From: Candidatus Dormiibacterota bacterium
GTDB taxonomy: Bacteria; Chloroflexota; Dormibacteria; Dormibacterales; Dormibacteraceae
DNA: 40,580 nucleotides
Assembly: GCA_955652585.1 (NCBI GenBank)
Contig: CATPBF010000009.1
Span: 1 to 40,580, forward strand
Direction of reading: 5' to 3'
Shown here piece after piece: positions 8,008 through 17,925 of the stretch. The first letter of the stretch is position 1, and each line of letters starts with the position of its first letter. Made by a program: the position numbers and the translations under genes. A model generated the notes under the pieces. It searched no databases and was not told where the DNA came from. It was given only the letters and a program-made list of their open reading frames with translations.

Positions 8008-8014
8008 CTTCCAA

Positions 8015-9418
8015 TCAAGACGGTGTGTCGAACCCGCTTTCCGGTGTGTTGAGGTAGGGGAACCCAGGCAGGTAGGAGACCGGAGGCGTGTTGGTGGCGG
8101 GGTCCTCGACGTCGTAGATCGCGCCCGCGGCGCCGTCGGCGGTGAACACCCCGGTTCCGTGAACGACCTGGTAAGTGAGCCCGGCTATGGCGCGAAGCTC
8201 AATGGTCACCACGTCGTCGAAGACACGGCGGCCGTTCGGGTAACCCGCGGCATCTCCTCCGAGAAGCCCGAGGATGCTCGGCTTGCTGTTCGGAGCGATC
8301 GCCATGTTCAACCTCAGCATGTCCGCCGGGGTCGAGCCGGTGAAGTTCTGGAAACCGGGGATGATCCCAGGCGGGATGCCGGTGAGCAGGATGGCGACGA
8401 GGTCGTCCCGCACCGCGCTGAGGCCGGCAAGCTTCGGGAAGACGCCCGGATATAGGACCGGCAGCAGCCCTGCAAGCTCAGGGTGCTGGACGTAGTGCAG
8501 GAACTGGGAATCGGACTTCGGCGGCAGCGAGTTCCAGAGGTCTTTCTTGCTCATCGGCACAATGACCTCGTTGAAGAGCGGATTGCCTAGTCGCGAAACC
8601 TGCACCCATGGCCCGCTTTCGACATCTTCGCCCGCGCCGCCCTCTTCACTGTCGTTGCGGATTCGCGCCTGCCGGCGGTACGCGGCTGTCCAGACCCCGA
8701 CGCTCGCTTTGGGGTCGCCTACCCCGCTGAACGTGCTGGATCCGTCTCGCGTCAAGTCGCCGATGGGCACTTGCAGCGCGATGGTGTGAACGTTCAAGTG
8801 CTGGGTCCCGTTGACGCCCGGCGTCACCATCGGCAGCGGGAGCAGGTGAAGATTCTGGAAGGGCCGCAGCGCGCCAAGGTCGAAGATCGAGCCGAGGTCG
8901 ACATAGAAACCCTCCTGGCGCTGGCCGGCGAACACTTTGGTGCCGCCCGCGACGGTGTGGATGGCGCTCTGCACGATCGATGCGTACGCGATCTTCGGCG
9001 TCGACCGCGGTCCCACGTTGCAAGGCGGGCAGGCCAGTCCTGAACCAAGAGTGGTGGACTCGCCGTCGACGATTCGCGTGAGGGAGTAGAACTGCGGGCG
9101 ATTCCAGCTGGCGCTGTCGATCGTCGTGATCTGACCCGTGTTGTAGAGGAACGTGTTGGCGTTCTTGATCTGAGTGTGGAAGCGGAACTGATACGTGACG
9201 TCGGGTCGGGCGTCGCCGTCGTTATCGACATAGATCGCGTAGAGGACGTCGTCGCCGAACTCGAAAAAGTTGGGGCCGCCGTCTGGACCCTCGAGGGGAA
9301 TGTAATTCGCGATCAACGTCACCGTCCTCGAGGCGTCGGGGCTCACGAAGGCGTAAAGGTCCGTGCTGTCGGCGACCGGGTCTTTGGCGATGGCCGGTGC
9401 TTCGCGATGCGAGGACAT
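8015..9418 (-). CDS. DUF4331 family protein without signal peptide
   Basis: This 467-residue protein begins MSSHREAPAIAKDPVADSTDLYAFVSPD, the hallmark of DUF4331, and continues with GGPNFFEFGDDVLYAIYVDNDGDA and YQFRF. It is likely beta-rich; its function is unknown, and members elsewhere are usually exported. Here the frame has a stop two codons before the ATG, so no leader peptide is encoded. Directly upstream (19 nt) is a Tat-signal protein on the same strand, suggesting a functional pair. Confidence 0.88.
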   Translation of the reverse strand: MSSHREAPAIAKDPVADSTDLYAFVSPDASRTVTLIANYIPLEGPDGGPNFFEFGDDVLYAIYVDNDGDARPDVTYQFRFHTQIKNANTFLYNTGQITTIDSASWNRPQFYSLTRIVDGESTTLGSGLACPPCNVGPRSTPKIAYASIVQSAIHTVAGGTKVFAGQRQEGFYVDLGSIFDLGALRPFQNLHLLPLPMVTPGVNGTQHLNVHTIALQVPIGDLTRDGSSTFSGVGDPKASVGVWTAAYRRQARIRNDSEEGGAGEDVESGPWVQVSRLGNPLFNEVIVPMSKKDLWNSLPPKSDSQFLHYVQHPELAGLLPVLYPGVFPKLAGLSAVRDDLVAILLTGIPPGIIPGFQNFTGSTPADMLRLNMAIAPNSKPSILGLLGGDAAGYPNGRRVFDDVVTIELRAIAGLTYQVVHGTGVFTADGAAGAIYDVEDPATNTPPVSYLPGFPYLNTPESGFDTPS

Positions 9419-9437
9419 GTCTTATCTCACTCCCAAA

Positions 9438-9716
9438 TCATCGCGACAGGGCCGCCGAGTGCAAGCGCACGGCGAGCTCACGGTCGCGGATGATGAACCG
9501 TTCAGAACCGACGAGGAACGCAATCTCGCCGGTGGCGAGATCCCGCACGTGCGCGATGAACGGGCCGCCAACGATCGCATTGCGCGCGCCGGCCTTTGGC
9601 GCTGCAAGTTGGAGCTTCAAAACGGCGGCCATGCCTGGGACGAGTCCCAGGGTGCCTGCGAATAGGACGCCAATCGAGCTTCGCGTCAAGAATTTCCGAC
9701 GGGTCAGATCCTTCAT
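9438..9716 (-). CDS. small Tat-signal protein upstream of DUF4331
   Basis: This 92-residue protein starts MKDLTRRKFLTRSSIGVLFAG, a twin-arginine leader (RRKFLT) followed by a hydrophobic stretch up to about residue 35. The mature part is only about 55 residues (AIVGGPFIAHVRDLATGEIAFLVGSERFIIRD). The ATG at 9716 is preferred to the longer frame from 9764 because GGAGGGG sits just upstream and the twin-arginine motif falls at residues 7-8. It is probably transcribed with the DUF4331 gene; the RR-leader may serve export of both. I do not recognise the mature domain. Confidence 0.78.
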   Translation of the reverse strand: MKDLTRRKFLTRSSIGVLFAGTLGLVPGMAAVLKLQLAAPKAGARNAIVGGPFIAHVRDLATGEIAFLVGSERFIIRDRELAVRLHSAALSR

Positions 9717-9826
9717 ATCCCCTCCTTCGAAACCGGATGACTTCGACAGTGGATACGCAGTCATGGAGGGGGAGGATCATCGCGAGGTAGCAAGCGCCTC
9801 GGGCGCGGCTCGTTAGGCTTCCTAGA

Positions 9827-11071
9827 GTGGCAAGGCTGAACGGCCTCGCGGCCTTGGCCGTATTCGTGACCGCCTGCGGTGCGGCTGCCCCGACGGCGGC
9901 CAACTCGCCGTCCCCCTCTCCCAGGTCAACGATCGCGACCCCGAGTCCGACGCCCAGCCCCTCGCTCACACCGAGTGCGGCCCCCCAACCGACGCCGCTT
10001 CCGCAGGTCACCTGCCATGGCGGCGCCACCGCAGGGCCGATGTTTCTGATGGGCGAAGCGTGGACCACCGTGCAGGTGCTCTACGACGTGACGGACCCGG
10101 TGCGTCCCCGACTCCTCTGCAAGATCGCCAACACTTCGGCGCACCTGTTCACCGGCGACACATTCGAGTACTTGAAGCCGGTGTCGGCGACCGAAACGGA
10201 TGTGATGCTCCACGCGCTCGGGAGCGGCAACGAAAGCCACGCCGGCAAGTTCCCGTTCTACGTGACGACTGGTTCGTGGCTGGCGGACCAGACAGTGATG
10301 GCTTACACCATGCCGCAAGCCCCTGACAACGCCAATTTCCCGGCCGGCGGCACGCAGGTCTGGCTCTACGCGCAGCGACGGACGGCGCTCCTGTACACGT
10401 ATCGGACCGGGATCGGGGACTGCATCTGCCGGTTTGGCCTGCCACCGCCGGTGCTGGCGGTGTCGCCCGACGGCCAGTACGTGGTCGCGGGCTGGATCGC
10501 GGGCAAAGGCTCGGAGCCCTTGGCCCTCTATCGCGTTTCCGACCGCGCCAGGGTGACCTCGTTTGACCCCAGCGTAACGGGGGCCTTCTGGGATCGGACC
10601 GGCCACCGTTTGTTTCTGGTCAGCTTCGCGCCGACCGCCGCCCAATCGTGGACGCCTGAGACCGGCGTGTCCGGGCTGACCGGGGCCGCAGCCTGGTCCT
10701 ACTTGGCGGGCATGTCGCCGAATGGAGGCCAGGTCGCTTACACGGCGTACGTCGACCCGAACAATGCGATCGACCCGCACATCTACGCCTACGACTTGAA
10801 GGCAGGCTCCACCCGGTTGCTGGTCGACCAGCTTCGCACCCAGGTTCTCTTTGTGAAGGATGGTTGGGTCTGGTCGCTCGACGAGCGTCCCTGCTTGCCC
10901 GCCGACCAATGCCCGGGGGCGACCACGCCCACTGGGAGGGTCTATGCAATGGACCTGTCCACCGGGGCGGAGCGGGAAATCACTTGGGGTTTCGGCGACG
11001 ACCCTCATGGGCAGGCCGGAATCTACGGCTGGGGCGTGTTCGCCCCTGGGGAGTTCTGGCCGGCCACCTGA
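9827..11071 (+). CDS. secreted lipoprotein, beta-propeller-like
   Basis: This 414-residue protein has a short hydrophobic N-terminus ending in a lipobox (FVTAC, Cys17), a low-complexity Ser/Pro/Thr/Ala linker to about residue 60, and then a domain with recurring SPDGQYVVAGW- and SPNGGQVAYTAY-type strands, as in TolB/WD-like propellers. It is probably anchored outside the membrane; the ligand is unknown. The start is GTG at 9827; a possible -10 (TAGGCT) seven bases before it and the absence of a Shine-Dalgarno hint at leaderless translation. lon follows 35 nt later. Confidence 0.75.
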   Translation: MARLNGLAALAVFVTACGAAAPTAANSPSPSPRSTIATPSPTPSPSLTPSAAPQPTPLPQVTCHGGATAGPMFLMGEAWTTVQVLYDVTDPVRPRLLCKIANTSAHLFTGDTFEYLKPVSATETDVMLHALGSGNESHAGKFPFYVTTGSWLADQTVMAYTMPQAPDNANFPAGGTQVWLYAQRRTALLYTYRTGIGDCICRFGLPPPVLAVSPDGQYVVAGWIAGKGSEPLALYRVSDRARVTSFDPSVTGAFWDRTGHRLFLVSFAPTAAQSWTPETGVSGLTGAAAWSYLAGMSPNGGQVAYTAYVDPNNAIDPHIYAYDLKAGSTRLLVDQLRTQVLFVKDGWVWSLDERPCLPADQCPGATTPTGRVYAMDLSTGAEREITWGFGDDPHGQAGIYGWGVFAPGEFWPAT

Positions 11072-11092
11072 TCGATTCGCCCACGGCTGGGG

Positions 11093-11098
11093 AATACT
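11093..11098 (+). promoter_or_regulatory. possible -10 of lon, leaderless arrangement
   Basis: AATACT lies eight bases before the lon GTG, about where transcription and translation starts would coincide. No convincing -35 and no HAIR or CIRCE operator is visible. Confidence 0.3.
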
Positions 11099-11106
11099 GT
11101 GTTGCT

Positions 11107-13617
<2,511 letters not shown>

Positions 13618-13623
13618 CCCACT

Positions 13624-13639
13624 CTTAACAGGCAGGGTT
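13624..13639 (+). repeat. 3'-end motif copy A (after lon)
   Basis: CTTAACAGGCAGGGTT on the lon strand, six bases after its stop. It is one of four copies in the window and differs at one position (A for T). The flanking ACCC and GGGT could pair. Confidence 0.75.
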
Positions 13640-13655
13640 CTCGTCGTCAGTTTGA

Positions 13656-14129
13656 TTGCGGATGCTGCCGTTTGCAGTGCCGCTATCCCGAGTCGATCTA
13701 GCCCGATATCTGCGACGCACGATGAGCGGCATCGAGTGGGACCTGTGGTCGCGGATGCGCGCCAAGCAGGTGGCTGGTTTCAAGTTCCGCCGCAAGGCAT
13801 TGATCGGACCTTACATCGTTGATTTCGCGTGCCTGTCAGCGCGCCTGGTGGTCGAGATCGGCGGCGAGATGTTCGATCGGTCACCGCCTGGTGACGCGGC
13901 CCGGGCAGCCTGGCTCGAGTCTCGAGGCTTTCGCGTCATACGGTTCACACCCGTGGATGTTGCCGAGCGCCTTCCCCACGTTCTGGACACCATCCGCGTC
14001 GAGCTCGCCGCGCGACCGCGGTTTACGTCGTCCTATGCTCGGAGAGAGCCTAACGGCGCTGGGCCCGGGCCAGGATTTTCTCGTGCGCGGCGATTTCGGC
14101 GGCGTCGTCCAGTGGCGCGAGCTCCGTGA
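13656..14129 (+). CDS. DUF559 domain protein (endonuclease-like fold)
   Basis: This 157-residue protein has the DUF559 pattern: RRTMSGIEWDLWSRMRAKQVAGFKFRRKALIGPYIVDFACLSARLVVEIGG, then ESRGFRVIRFTPVDV. The family is related to Vsr/restriction-endonuclease-like folds (Glu, Asp and Glu as possible metal ligands); its activity is not established. Start TTG 13656 or ATG 13662. The conserved part ends near residue 122; the basic tail afterwards is read antisense to the 3' end of gatD (80-nt convergent overlap) and is probably non-functional. It may share the lon promoter. Confidence 0.82.
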   Translation: MRMLPFAVPLSRVDLARYLRRTMSGIEWDLWSRMRAKQVAGFKFRRKALIGPYIVDFACLSARLVVEIGGEMFDRSPPGDAARAAWLESRGFRVIRFTPVDVAERLPHVLDTIRVELAARPRFTSSYARREPNGAGPGPGFSRARRFRRRRPVARAP

Positions 14130-14793
14130 TGCCGCGCCGCGCGAGCGCGCTGGTGACCAGATGGTCGGCCAGGTGCGGGTTCTTGGGCAGCAGCGAGCCG
14201 TGAAGGTAGGTCCCGAGGATGCCCCCCTGGATGCAGCCTTCGGTGTGGTCTTCACCGTTGTTGCCAAAGCCCATGCGCACGCGTCCAAGGGGCTTGGCCT
14301 TCGGCCCGAGGTAAGTTCGGCCGCTGTGATTCTCGAAACCGACCAGGGTTTGCGGTTGGATGTCGGGCAGGTCAGTGTCGACGACCACGTCGCCGATGAA
14401 TCGCTGCTTGCCGGCCTCAGTGCGCACGTCGATGAGGCCGATGCCAGGGAACCGCTCGCCTTCTCCGGTCTGGTAGTACTGGCCGAGCAGCTGGTAGCCG
14501 CCACACACCGCGAGCACGCTGGCGCCTGAGGCCACGGCGCGCTCGAGTGCAGTTTGCTTGGTCTCGAGAAGGTCTTCGTACACGAGCGCCTGCTCGCGAT
14601 CCTGGCCGCCGCCGAAGAAGAAGACATCGACGTCATCGATGCCTTCGGTGGTCCCGCGCCCAAGCTCGATCAGTCGCGCGTCGAAGTCGCGCCATTCGGC
14701 GCGCTTGAGCAGGGTGAGGATGTTGCCGCGATCGCCGTAGATGTTCATGAGGTCCGGGTACAGCCAACCGACGGTTAACGTCTTCCTCGCCAT
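14050..14793 (-). CDS. gatD: lipid II isoglutaminyl synthase, glutaminase subunit GatD
   Basis: GatD hydrolyses glutamine and passes ammonia to MurT, which amidates the D-Glu of lipid II. The 247 residues form a class I (CobB/CobQ-like) amidotransferase domain with VGWLYPDLMNIYGDRGN at the start, nucleophile Cys97 in LAVCGGYQLLG, and the His-containing GTYLHGSLLPKNP near residue 197. It follows murT by four bases in the same operon, the usual arrangement. The 3' end overlaps the convergent DUF559 gene. Confidence 0.93.
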   Translation of the reverse strand: MARKTLTVGWLYPDLMNIYGDRGNILTLLKRAEWRDFDARLIELGRGTTEGIDDVDVFFFGGGQDREQALVYEDLLETKQTALERAVASGASVLAVCGGYQLLGQYYQTGEGERFPGIGLIDVRTEAGKQRFIGDVVVDTDLPDIQPQTLVGFENHSGRTYLGPKAKPLGRVRMGFGNNGEDHTEGCIQGGILGTYLHGSLLPKNPHLADHLVTSALARRGITELAPLDDAAEIAAHEKILARAQRR

Positions 14794-14797
14794 TTAT

Positions 14798-16180
14798 CTA
14801 CGTCTCCCAGTAGGGCTTGGCCCAACCGCGCCGGACGAGCTCGGCGCGCAGATCGAGCATCGCGGTGTAAGTGCAGAGCACGTGCGCGGTCTCTCCTTCG
14901 GGCGTGGCTCTGATTAGTGCGTCCAGTGCGAGCGCGGGGTCGGGCTCGGGCGGCGTCGCGATTGGCGCGGTTAGGCCCGCGTACTTGAGCCGTACGGCGA
15001 GGTCATCGGCCCGATTGCCCGCGGGCACCACCACCTGCGCGCGTCCGCGCAAGCGCTCGAAATCGACATCCCAGATCCAGGAGACGTCTGTGCCATCGGC
15101 GCGACGATCGTTCAGGCCGATCAAGAAGTTGCGGCCGCCGGCGAGATCGACCGCGGTCCGTAGGGTTTCGTTGAATCCGGCCGGGTTCTTGGAAAGGACG
15201 AGATTGAGCCTCCGACCCTGAGCCTCGAGGCGCTCCTGCCGGCCGAAAGCCGCGCGAAAGGTGCGGAGGCGTTCGGCGATGAATGCCGGGTCAAGGCCGA
15301 GCGCGTCACCGGCTGCAAATGCGGCGAGCGCGTTGTAGCAGTTGTAGAGGCCGCCCAGCGGCAGCTCGATACGCACGCCGCTGACGCCCATCGCCAGGCT
15401 TTCGAACCCATTGAGGTCGATGTGTGTCGCGGCCAGGTCTGGCACAGGTCGGGCGAAATCTCCATTGGGACAGCGATAGACCCCGTCGTGGCCGACATAG
15501 ACGGCGTCGAACACGAGACTGGCGCCACAACGCGGGCACGTCCTCGCGTCAGCGGCATGGGGCAGCTCGCGCGTCGCAACCGAGGTATCGTCGAGCCCGA
15601 ACCAGAGCGGGGGCCGGTCGAGGTTGAGGCCGATCTCGGCGACGCGAGGATCGTCGGCGTTCAGGACGGCTCTGCTGTCGGCGGGTAGGCGTTTGAGAGC
15701 CGCTTCGATCCTCTTGGCGATCGTCTCCAGCTCACCGTAGCGGTCCAGCTGGTCGCGAAACAGGTTCAGCACGATCGCGGCGCGCGGTTGGATCTCGTCG
15801 ACGGCGCGCTCGAGGCTGGCCTCGTCGATCTCGAAGACACCCCAATCAACTTTTAGTTTTCCGTTGGCGCCTGCCTTTTCCAGCGCGGCTGCGGTCGCGC
15901 CGAAGATGAGGTTGGCGCCGGCACGATTGGACACGACACTGTGCCCGGCGCCTTCCAGCAACCAGCTGATGAGGCGCGCGGTCGTGGTCTTGCCATTCGT
16001 GCCGGTGATGACGATGGCGCCGTGCTTGAGGTCGCGCGACATCTTGCGCAGCACGTCGGGGTCGATGGCGCGGGCCACATCTCCAGGCAGGGTCGTTCCA
16101 CCGCCTAGACGGCTGATCCTCGCGAGCGCGCCTGTGGCCTTGCCCGCCCACACCGCGGCCGTGCGCCGCATCAGGCCCAC
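14798..16180 (-). CDS. murT: lipid II isoglutaminyl synthase, Mur-ligase subunit MurT
   Basis: MurT activates the alpha-carboxyl of D-Glu in lipid II with ATP for amidation by GatD-derived ammonia. The 460 residues show the Mur-ligase P-loop GTNGKTT at about 60-66, VFEIDEASLERA, the central domain with LNLFRDQLDRYGELE and LNADDPRVA, an inserted zinc-ribbon region near 215-240, and the C-terminal DUF1727 domain (KNPAGFNETLRT, LIGLNDRRADGTDVSWIWDVDFE). The ribbon has CPRC but only one of the second pair (YRCPNGD), so one expected zinc ligand is missing. Start GTG 16180, or ATG 16171 overlapping the ispE stop. Confidence 0.94.
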   Translation of the reverse strand: MGLMRRTAAVWAGKATGALARISRLGGGTTLPGDVARAIDPDVLRKMSRDLKHGAIVITGTNGKTTTARLISWLLEGAGHSVVSNRAGANLIFGATAAALEKAGANGKLKVDWGVFEIDEASLERAVDEIQPRAAIVLNLFRDQLDRYGELETIAKRIEAALKRLPADSRAVLNADDPRVAEIGLNLDRPPLWFGLDDTSVATRELPHAADARTCPRCGASLVFDAVYVGHDGVYRCPNGDFARPVPDLAATHIDLNGFESLAMGVSGVRIELPLGGLYNCYNALAAFAAGDALGLDPAFIAERLRTFRAAFGRQERLEAQGRRLNLVLSKNPAGFNETLRTAVDLAGGRNFLIGLNDRRADGTDVSWIWDVDFERLRGRAQVVVPAGNRADDLAVRLKYAGLTAPIATPPEPDPALALDALIRATPEGETAHVLCTYTAMLDLRAELVRRGWAKPYWET

Positions 16181-16926
16181 GCCGCGACGCTGTGCGTGAC
16201 CGTGGTCCAGCAGTCGAGCGATTTGATCGCCTTCAGCGCTTCATCCCGAACCGCAAAGCGTCTGAAGAACGCCGACCCGCTGCCGGTCATCTGCCACTCA
16301 TGACCGAGTCGCTCGGCGAAATCCTTGACGCGGCTGTCGGTACGCTCGGCGGCGCGACGCAGCTCGTTCGGCGGCCGGCCTTTCGTCTCGTCCCATGCAC
16401 CGTAAACGCTTGCGGTCGAGAGTTCGATACCCGGCCAGGCGATCGCATACCAGGCGGGCTCGGTCGGCAGAAGCCTCAGGCGCTCTCCGATCCCTTCGGC
16501 CAGGGCGCACCCGCCGGCGAGAAAAAATGGCACATCGGCGCCGAGTGCGCGTGCGATTTCGTCCAGTTTCACGTCCACCCCATGAATCATTTTCAGCGCC
16601 CTCAACGCGGTGGCTGCGTCCGAGCTGGCTCCTCCAAGACCTGCTCCGGGCGGGATGCGTTTGTGCAGGTGGAAGTCGGTCGGCAGCTCGCGGCCCACCG
16701 ATTGCTCGACGGCGGCGAGGGCCTTGACGACTATGTTGTCGATGGCCGTGGGAACGGGCAGCCCGTCGGCCACAAAAGACGTGCGTCTGGCGGGCGCCGC
16801 CTCGAGGAGATCGTGCAGAGCGACCGATTGCAAATGCGTCTGAATGTCGTGGAGCCCATCGCTGCGCCGTCCGCTGACTTTGAGGTCCAGGTTGAGCTTG
16901 GCGCGCGCGGGCAGCGCGACTTTCAA
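16171..16926 (-). CDS. ispE: 4-diphosphocytidyl-2-C-methyl-D-erythritol kinase
   Basis: IspE phosphorylates CDP-methylerythritol in the MEP pathway to isoprenoids, including the undecaprenyl carrier for the cell wall. The 251 residues have the GHMP-kinase landmarks: N-terminal PARAKLNLDLKVSGRRSDGLH, the ATP loop PPGAGLGGASSDAA near residue 95, and the C-terminal TGSGSAFF. It is slightly shorter than typical (about 280-300). The TTG start overlaps the upstream stop by four bases (TTGA), and its own stop touches murT, so the operon is translationally coupled. Confidence 0.94.
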   Translation of the reverse strand: MKVALPARAKLNLDLKVSGRRSDGLHDIQTHLQSVALHDLLEAAPARRTSFVADGLPVPTAIDNIVVKALAAVEQSVGRELPTDFHLHKRIPPGAGLGGASSDAATALRALKMIHGVDVKLDEIARALGADVPFFLAGGCALAEGIGERLRLLPTEPAWYAIAWPGIELSTASVYGAWDETKGRPPNELRRAAERTDSRVKDFAERLGHEWQMTGSGSAFFRRFAVRDEALKAIKSLDCWTTVTHSVAAWA

Positions 16927-17447
16927 CTGCGGCTGGGTCGAAGGTTCGCTCGGTACTTGGCGGCGCGGTCCTGGTAGTGCTTTGCAGCAGTGCCCACCCA
17001 GCTCTCCGACGATCCGTCCAATGGCTTCCGCACTGTGGCCGGAACGCCTGCCGCCATGTGGCCGGCAGGCACAGACTTGCCTTCACCAAGCACGGCTCCC
17101 GCCGCCAGCATCGAGCCCGCGCCAAGCCTGCTGCGCTGCAGCATGGTCGCGCCCATCCCCACGACCGCCCCTTGCTCAACGACGCAGCCCTCCAGCAGTG
17201 CGGAATGGCCGACGCTCGCGTTGCGTTCGATCAGCGTCGGTAGGTCATGCGCGCAGTGCACGACCACGTTGTCCTGGATGTTGGCGCCTTCACCGACCTT
17301 GATCGAAGCCTCGTCGCCGCGCAGCACGGCCCCGAACCAAACACTCGCGCCGGCGCCGACCTCAACGTCACCGATGAGGACCGCGGTCGGCGCGATGTAG
17401 GCGTCGGGATGCACGGATGGGCGCTTCCCGCTGAGCTCGAACTCCAC
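16923..17447 (-). CDS. gamma-carbonic-anhydrase-like hexapeptide protein, one Zn ligand altered
   Basis: This 174-residue left-handed beta-helix protein of the YrdA/PaaY/Cam family shows GDVEVGAGASVWFGAVLRGD, NIQDNVVVHC (His64, first zinc ligand) and SVGHSALLEGC (His81, second ligand). In the family the last motif is normally GHxxxxHGC; here the third histidine is Glu86. Carbonic anhydrase activity is therefore doubtful; a structural or other acyltransferase-like role is possible. The GTG start lies next to the rpsT promoter on the other strand. It heads the ispE-murT-gatD operon. Confidence 0.88.
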   Translation of the reverse strand: MEFELSGKRPSVHPDAYIAPTAVLIGDVEVGAGASVWFGAVLRGDEASIKVGEGANIQDNVVVHCAHDLPTLIERNASVGHSALLEGCVVEQGAVVGMGATMLQRSRLGAGSMLAAGAVLGEGKSVPAGHMAAGVPATVRKPLDGSSESWVGTAAKHYQDRAAKYRANLRPSRS

Positions 17448-17454
17448 TGGCCTC

Positions 17455-17460
17455 TATAAT
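17455..17460 (+). promoter_or_regulatory. -10 box of rpsT
   Basis: A perfect TATAAT lies 37 nt before the rpsT GTG, giving a short leader. The -35 region (about 17432-17437) is not consensus. Confidence 0.55.
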
Positions 17461-17497
17461 CCTAGCTTCGTGCTCTTCTCCCACCTGGAATCGAAAC

Positions 17498-17914
17498 GTG
17501 GCTAAGCGAACCGCATCGGCCAAGAAGCAAGCGCGCGCGAGCGTGCGCCGGACGCTGCGCAATCGGGCAGTGCGCTCAGAGGTCAAGACGAAGATCGTCA
17601 AGGCCCGCCGCTCGCTAACCGGCGGCCCCGTCGCGGAGTCGGACCGCTACGCCATCGCGTTGGAAGCAATACGCGCGCTCGATCGCGCCGCCTCCAAGGG
17701 CATCCTGCACCGCAACAACGCGGCGCGCCGGAAGGCCCGCTTGACCCGACAGCTGGTCAAGCTCGGTGGGGTTCCGGCCGCCGGGGCGGCCGCGGCCCAG
17801 GGCGGCAAGTCCAAGAAGGGCGCGGCGCCGGCCAAGGGCGCCGCTTCCGTTGCGGCCGGCAAGGCCAAGGCCCCAGACAAGAAAGCGGCCGCGAAGAAGC
17901 CCGGCTCGAAGTAG
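17498..17914 (+). CDS. rpsT: 30S ribosomal protein bS20 with Lys/Ala-rich C-terminal extension
   Basis: bS20 binds 16S rRNA in the body of the 30S subunit. The first 85 or so residues match the family (AKRTASAKKQARASVRRTLRNRAVRSEVKT, AIRALDRAASKGILHRNNAARRKARLTRQL). The 138-residue protein carries an extra tail of about 50 residues rich in Ala, Lys and Gly, resembling histone-H1-like tails, unlike the usual 85-90-residue protein. The start is GTG, with a TATAAT 37 nt upstream. It faces holA, a common pairing. Confidence 0.93.
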   Translation: MAKRTASAKKQARASVRRTLRNRAVRSEVKTKIVKARRSLTGGPVAESDRYAIALEAIRALDRAASKGILHRNNAARRKARLTRQLVKLGGVPAAGAAAAQGGKSKKGAAPAKGAASVAAGKAKAPDKKAAAKKPGSK

Positions 17915-17925
17915 TCCCGGACTAC
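17911..17925. terminator. hairpin joining the rpsT and holA stop codons
   Basis: GTAGTC-CCG-GACTAC is a perfect inverted repeat whose arms contain the TAG of rpsT on the plus strand and the TAG of holA on the minus strand. It is short and lacks a T-run, so a weak bidirectional signal at most. Confidence 0.4.

Noticed and set aside
10864..11106. N-terminal extension of Lon to 10864
   Set aside because: It lies inside the lipoprotein gene in another frame and has no Lon similarity.
13656..14129. Mobile element or restriction system based on the DUF559 protein
   Set aside because: It is a single small endonuclease-like gene with no methyltransferase partner, transposase, terminal repeats or target duplication nearby.
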